Assembly: GCA_022264855.1 (NCBI GenBank)
Contig: JABYQU010000015.1
Span: 310,001 to 374,000 of the forward strand
Direction: 5' to 3'
DNA length: 64,000 nucleotides
Origin: Lenzites betulinus
Lineage: Eukaryota; Basidiomycota; Agaricomycetes; Polyporales; Polyporaceae
Part shown: one piece after another, positions 59,760-64,000 of the stretch
How positions within the stretch are numbered: the stretch's first letter is position 1
How the letters are laid out: each line of letters opens with the position of its first letter
Made by a program: the position numbers and the translations under genes
The notes under the pieces: generated by a model
What the model was told of the DNA's origin: nothing
Seen by the model: the letters and a program-made list of their open reading frames with translations, nothing else
Databases searched by the model: none

Positions 59760-62700
59760 TCAACTAATCACAGGCAGCATGACTGCCCCAAGTGCACCGA
59801 TGGCTGCACCCAGTACGTTCACGCTCGCGTCTCTGCGCGTCTGCGAGTTAGCGCTCTCCGCCGTGACCGGAGCCGATCCAGTCGGCTCTGCAGCATCAGG
59901 TGGGACACTAGACTCACCACCGGCAGACACAACAGCAGCTTTACTCTTCTGCAACGCCAGCTATGGTATCAAGGTAAGCACGAGGAACTGCCTTCTAGGA
60001 GCGTTCGGAGACGTACCAGGGCAAGGTGGCCGCCTACGACCGGTCGCGCGCGGAATCCTTCGACGGAACCGTCCGTTGTCTCGTACCAGTCGCCGAGCGG
60101 CTGCGAACTCTTCCCGTCCGCCGCGTACTTGCGCACCGAGCTGATGAACAGGTCACGGACGGTAGTCGACGTCACCAGGCCAGAAGTCCAGATCTCCCAG
60201 TCTGTGAGCACAGCAAAGGAGATGAGCGGATGCTATTGACGTGTTTCTCGACACGTACCCGACTTCGTGTATGTGTGGCTGTGAACACCGTCAGTGACAT
60301 ATTGGGGCCCACTGATGGCAACCGGGGGACCTACCGAGTATCCAGCGGCACTCCGAACGCATCTTCGCAGCGTGAGTCACATATCATGCTTCCAGTGACG
60401 GGCACAACTTACTGGCGTGGCTGCTGTACCAGTCGGTTTCTGAGACAGAATTTGACTCAGTCGGAAATCAGGTCGAGTGCGCGAATCGGAACATACGCAT
60501 GGTATACACGGAAGCGGGGAAAACATTGGTTCCCAACAGCTTGTCCGCGAACATGTTGTAGGACAGGCCCCAGCTAGAGATTGATCAGCATACTCTTCCG
60601 AGCGAGTCCTGATAGGAAGCGAACCTGGAACTGTCCCCATACTACACCCCAGTCAGCAGCTTGCTCGATACCATGCAAGAATACAACATACAGAAAGCGT
60701 CAAGTGGGTACCATCCGTTGCCGTCGCGAACTGCTGCCATTGCTCAACATACGAAGCCGCGATATACTGCACCATACTATCAGTATTCGTCATCGTCAGT
60801 ATGCGGGTGGCTTACGCTGTAGTTCGAGCTGCGCGCCGTGTCTCCGACGAGCGAGGCAATCTCAGCCATCGCTTTGATACCGACGATGCCTTTGATTGCC
60901 AGGTTCGTTTGGTTAGCGAGGCTGCCTGCGAAGTCATCTGTGCTGATCTGGTTGGCGGGGATGAGGGAGTCCGTGATGAGGAATTGCGTCCATTGGTCCA
61001 ACAGGGTGAACTAAGGATCGGATATTGTCAGATTACGTCAAAGAAAGCGAACGAGAAAGGGGGGCGACTGACGTAGGCCTGGATGAGTGAGAGGTCGTTA
61101 GAGGCCTGTGTGTAGCTGAGCGTCATGATGAGCATATTCCCGCTTTCTATGGGCGCACTTATCAGTATGTGATTCATACTTGCAACCAAACACGAAGTGC
61201 TGACCTTCGACAGGCATCGGCTCGTCATTGCCTGCAAGGATGCGTATGAGCACGGAGTTCAAACGCTGTTAAACTCAAATGCTTACCATCATTATGCCCG
61301 AGTGCCTTCGGGTAGCTGGCGCCTGTGTCAGAAAGCTAGTCGTAAGGCTCACTCGCTGTCTACACATTTGTGTGGGCTTACCCATGTCGTGCACACTCCA
61401 CTTATTCGGATATTGACCCGTCGCTTGGTATTCGAACAGAGGGAGCAGGAGCTGCTTCCCAAGTGTCGGGCTGGTATAGAGGAACAGCGGCCACGCAGGG
61501 AAGATAACGTCGACGGTGTTCACGTTCTGTAGATCGTAAGCTCCATGCTACAGGTGTAAAAGGATGGCGCATGCGGACTTACCCCGTCACTCGATATTTC
61601 TGCGCATACGGGACGTCAGTATATAGGCTCGACACCAAATGTCTTCACAGACCTTTCATGAACACGAGCACATCCGAAGTGTTGAATCCGCCGCTGGCCG
61701 TCCGCGACACCGTGATCTCAATCGCACCGAATCCTTGGCGAATTGATAAAGCAGCGATTGACGCATAGTCCGAAGATATTTCGGTTGCATCTGCGTTGAC
61801 TTGCGCATCGAACGCCTTGGCGCGCACAAGCGCGTTAGCGTAGTCATTGAGGAACGTCGAAATCTATCACAACGTCCTATATCAGCATGCACCATTCAAA
61901 GTGAATATATCGAAGGACGACTTACCGCGCTCGCAACATCGGAAATTCGTGTCCAAAAGAACAAGCTCCTGTTCTGCCTACCGTTGTTCGCAATGATATA
62001 CTGGATCGCGGGATCGCGGACATGGCCGACGGAGAACACGACAGGCGCGGTCGCGCCGGTGACGCTGCCGAGGTCGTGCGCGAACGCGAAGACAGGCCAG
62101 CGGTCGGAGACGGCGCGGAAGGCGGTGTCGCGCGTGTTCGCGAGCTTACCGTTGTTGATGAACTGCGCACGCACGACGACGTCTTCGCCATTCTGCCAGG
62201 TTGCACCCGCGGTCTGTGAAAGACGTCAGTGCGTGAGCGACACGGGCGGGCCAATGATCGTACGTTCAAAGTCGAGTGGTACGCCGAGCCCTCTGTGACA
62301 GATGAAACATTAGTCCTGCTGTGGCTAAGAACGCCGCGTGGGGACGTACGCTGGATGTGGTCGCTAACTTCGCCGAACTGAGTTTGGGAGGCGAGCTGCA
62401 CCTGGTGCGTCAGGACGTTGCCGGTGGTCGTCGTCCAGTTCGCAGTGAGGCTGTTGTCGCCGGTGATCCATTCCGCGCTGATGTCCGTGTAGAGCTGCAC
62501 GCTGTGCGCCTGTCCGTCGTTTGAGGTGGCGGCGACTGCGTAGTATGAGAGCGGTAGCGATTGATTCACGGGGTCGCTTGGCTGTAACGTTGATGTCAGG
62601 GCGTCGGATATAGGAGAAGTGTAGAACTGGGCGGTGCACACCTCGACAGGGCTAAGGAACGTAACGGTAAGGTCGACAGGTCCGGCCGTCATGACGAAAA

Positions 62701-63137
62701 TGCTTTGTGTAGATGTAAACTTTGAACGAGGTACAGTTAAGTGTCAGTGTACGGACATTACGAGCTCCGAGACTCACCTCCAGACTCTTCTGGGTGGCCT
62801 TCTGGAAGGTCGCGCCGGATACGGAGGGATCGCCAAGCCAATTGTAGGCCACACCGTCAACCTTGACGAAACCTGCCCATCCCAGAATCTATAATATGGT
62901 GTTAGAAGGCCACCGGAAGCAGATGTAAGAAAGACTTACACTTCCGGTCCAGAACGTAGGCCATGCACCGTTCAAGGCGGTCCCTGCGCCCTGGGGGAGC
63001 CATGCAGACAAGTAGGGGGATCGGACCGCCAGCGGCACGGCCGCGGGGTTGAACGGGGTCGCGGTCCACGTTACTGCGCCCAGCACCGGGGCGAGAAGCA
63101 CAGCGCACCAAGCTGCAAGTAAGGCTGGCGCGTACAT
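59760..63137 (-). CDS. gtaA: Secreted glutaminase A (GtaA-type, DUF5127/DUF4965/DUF1793 architecture)
   Basis: Extracellular glutaminase family that deamidates glutamine to glutamate. Many short introns. Start ATG at 63137 gives a signal peptide (MYAPALLAAWCAVLLAPVLG). Then TWTATPFNPAAVPLAVRSPY, WLPQGAGTALNGAWPTFWTG, ILGWAGFVKVDGVAYNWLGD, PVDLTVTFLSPVEVCTAQFY and YTDISAEWITGDNSLTANWT. The catalytic-side region shows TVDVIFPAWPLFLYTSPTLG, LFEYQATGQYPNKWSVHDMG and ESGNMLIMTLSYTQASNDLS, typical of this family. The C terminus has a Ser/Ala/Pro-rich linker (SVPPDAAEPTGSAPVTAES) and then a hydrophobic end VNVLGAAIGALGAVMLPVIS, resembling a GPI-anchor signal. Stop TGA at 59760-59762. Confidence 0.9.
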
Positions 63138-63681
63138 CGTCGTTCGTTGGACCGACGCCCAGCGCCCTGTAAGCTTTTAAGGAGCGGCAGGGCCTGTGAC
63201 TGCCGACTGCCATCACGTTAGCCGGGACATGAGCTCCTCGTGCAGACGCGCATCGGGCCCGCAGCCGCAGCGTCGCTGGGGGAAGAGCATGCTTAGCGCC
63301 AGTCAGCTGCTCGCGCAATGTGACGAGGGGCACGGTGTCGAAGCAGCACCGTGGAGGAGAGGTGCGTCATCAAAGCCTTCTTCTATGCGCATATGGTCAA
63401 ACCTTGCACGGAGTTAGATGTGGACTCTCGTTCGGTGTCGGACACCATGTGGTCGCAGAGAAGAGCGGGCCGCAAGAGGCCGCAAGAAGTTTTGTGCAAC
63501 CATATGACGATGATGTAGGCAATACTAGGCACAGCGAGGTCTTTCTCGATGGTGGAGGTGTGAACGGACAACGCTAGCACTCGCATCAGTAATCAATCAC
63601 CGAACACATTTGTAGCAGCAACGATCGCATACCTTGTCTTGCGCAACCCATGGGCGCGTCTAAGTCATGTTCCCGCCTGCG
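63138..63681. other. Glutaminase promoter region
   Basis: About 545 bp between the glutaminase start and the stop of the next minus-strand gene. No supported gene; it holds the glutaminase promoter (no clear TATA box found) and the neighbour's 3' UTR. Confidence 0.4.
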
Positions 63682-64000
63682 TCAGCCAGATAATGTGATG
63701 GGAGTTACATAGAGATGATCAAAAGGCGCGGGGGCACTGTAAATCGTACCCGTGGCATACGTTGGAGGAGTGAGTGGCGGTGCCTCAGACGCATCAGTAT
63801 TACTATTAGTGGCGTCGGCTATTGGAACGGCTTTGTGGACAACTAGGTTCCCGTGCGTTACCACTATGGCCTAGAGTTCAAGAAGTCAGGAGTCAATCCC
63901 GTCCCATGATCCTGGGGATCGTATGTTCGTTGTCAATCGAACACACGAACACTTCCTCGTCGCCGGGGCCCAGCATCAGGAAAAACCTCCCTCTGACATA
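63682..64000 (-). CDS. 3' end of an unidentified gene leaving the window
   Basis: The last exon reads AIVVTHGNLVVHKAVPIADA, continues with an Asn/Ser/Thr-rich and Pro/Thr-rich stretch (EAPPLTPPTYATG) and ends LYVTPITLSG with TGA at 63682-63684. A splice acceptor CTCTAG precedes GCC ATA GTG. Upstream, another exon in the window reads RGRFFLMLGPGDEEVF before a GTGTGT donor; the join keeps the frame (GDEEVF then AIVV). The strand and stop look right, but the product cannot be named from this fragment. Confidence 0.45.

Overview
The window looks like nuclear chromosomal DNA of a filamentous basidiomycete, most likely an Agaricomycete (inferred; the order was not determined). It is GC-rich and gene-dense, with many short introns of about 45-65 nt that have GTRNGT-type donors and YAG acceptors. 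Genes lie on both strands with short convergent and divergent gaps. The gene set is eukaryotic and fungal: FMP27, MET6, SUR1/CSG1, SWT1, PCF11, RPL9, STE14, mitochondrial EF-G2, PUS7, URA3, DOM34, TXNDC9/PLP1, CPD photolyase and glutaminase A. I saw no CRISPR array, rRNA, convincing tRNA, virus or bacterial operon. Most reading frames are split by introns, so the gene models were made by joining exons by eye across splice sites and matching known family motifs.

Layout. 1-9.8 kb: one giant gene for a bridge-like lipid transfer protein (Fmp27/BLTP2) on the plus strand. 9.9-11.1 kb: a 1.26-kb element with about 236-bp, roughly 98% identical terminal inverted repeats flanked by TA. 11.3-13.8 kb: a DUF2985-type membrane protein gene with two micro-exons. 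14.5-20.35 kb: a tandem segmental duplication of about 3 kb; each unit carries one minus-strand gene for a two-part protein of unknown function (helical domain, long hydrophobic segment, then a smaller probably beta-rich domain). 21-29.8 kb: methionine synthase and a xylitol-dehydrogenase-like enzyme, divergently arranged, then a Sur1/Csg1-type mannosyltransferase. 29.8-35.27 kb: a more AT-rich stretch without a recognisable gene, bounded by 23-bp inverted repeats and holding smaller repeats. 35.27-64 kb: a compact housekeeping block, SWT1, PCF11, RPL9, STE14, EF-G2, an unidentified basic/acidic protein hidden by small exons, an MFS transporter, PUS7, URA3, DOM34, TXNDC9-like, photolyase, glutaminase A, and the 3' end of one more gene leaving the window.

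How genes relate. There is no obvious metabolic cluster. Several neighbours belong to RNA biology and translation (SWT1 and PCF11 in mRNA surveillance and 3'-end formation; RPL9, EF-G2, PUS7 and DOM34 in ribosome function, recycling and rescue), but this is probably chance proximity. The least ordinary parts are the tandemly duplicated gene pair, the TA-flanked inverted-repeat element, the micro-exons, and the unrecognised gene at 45.4-46.9 kb.
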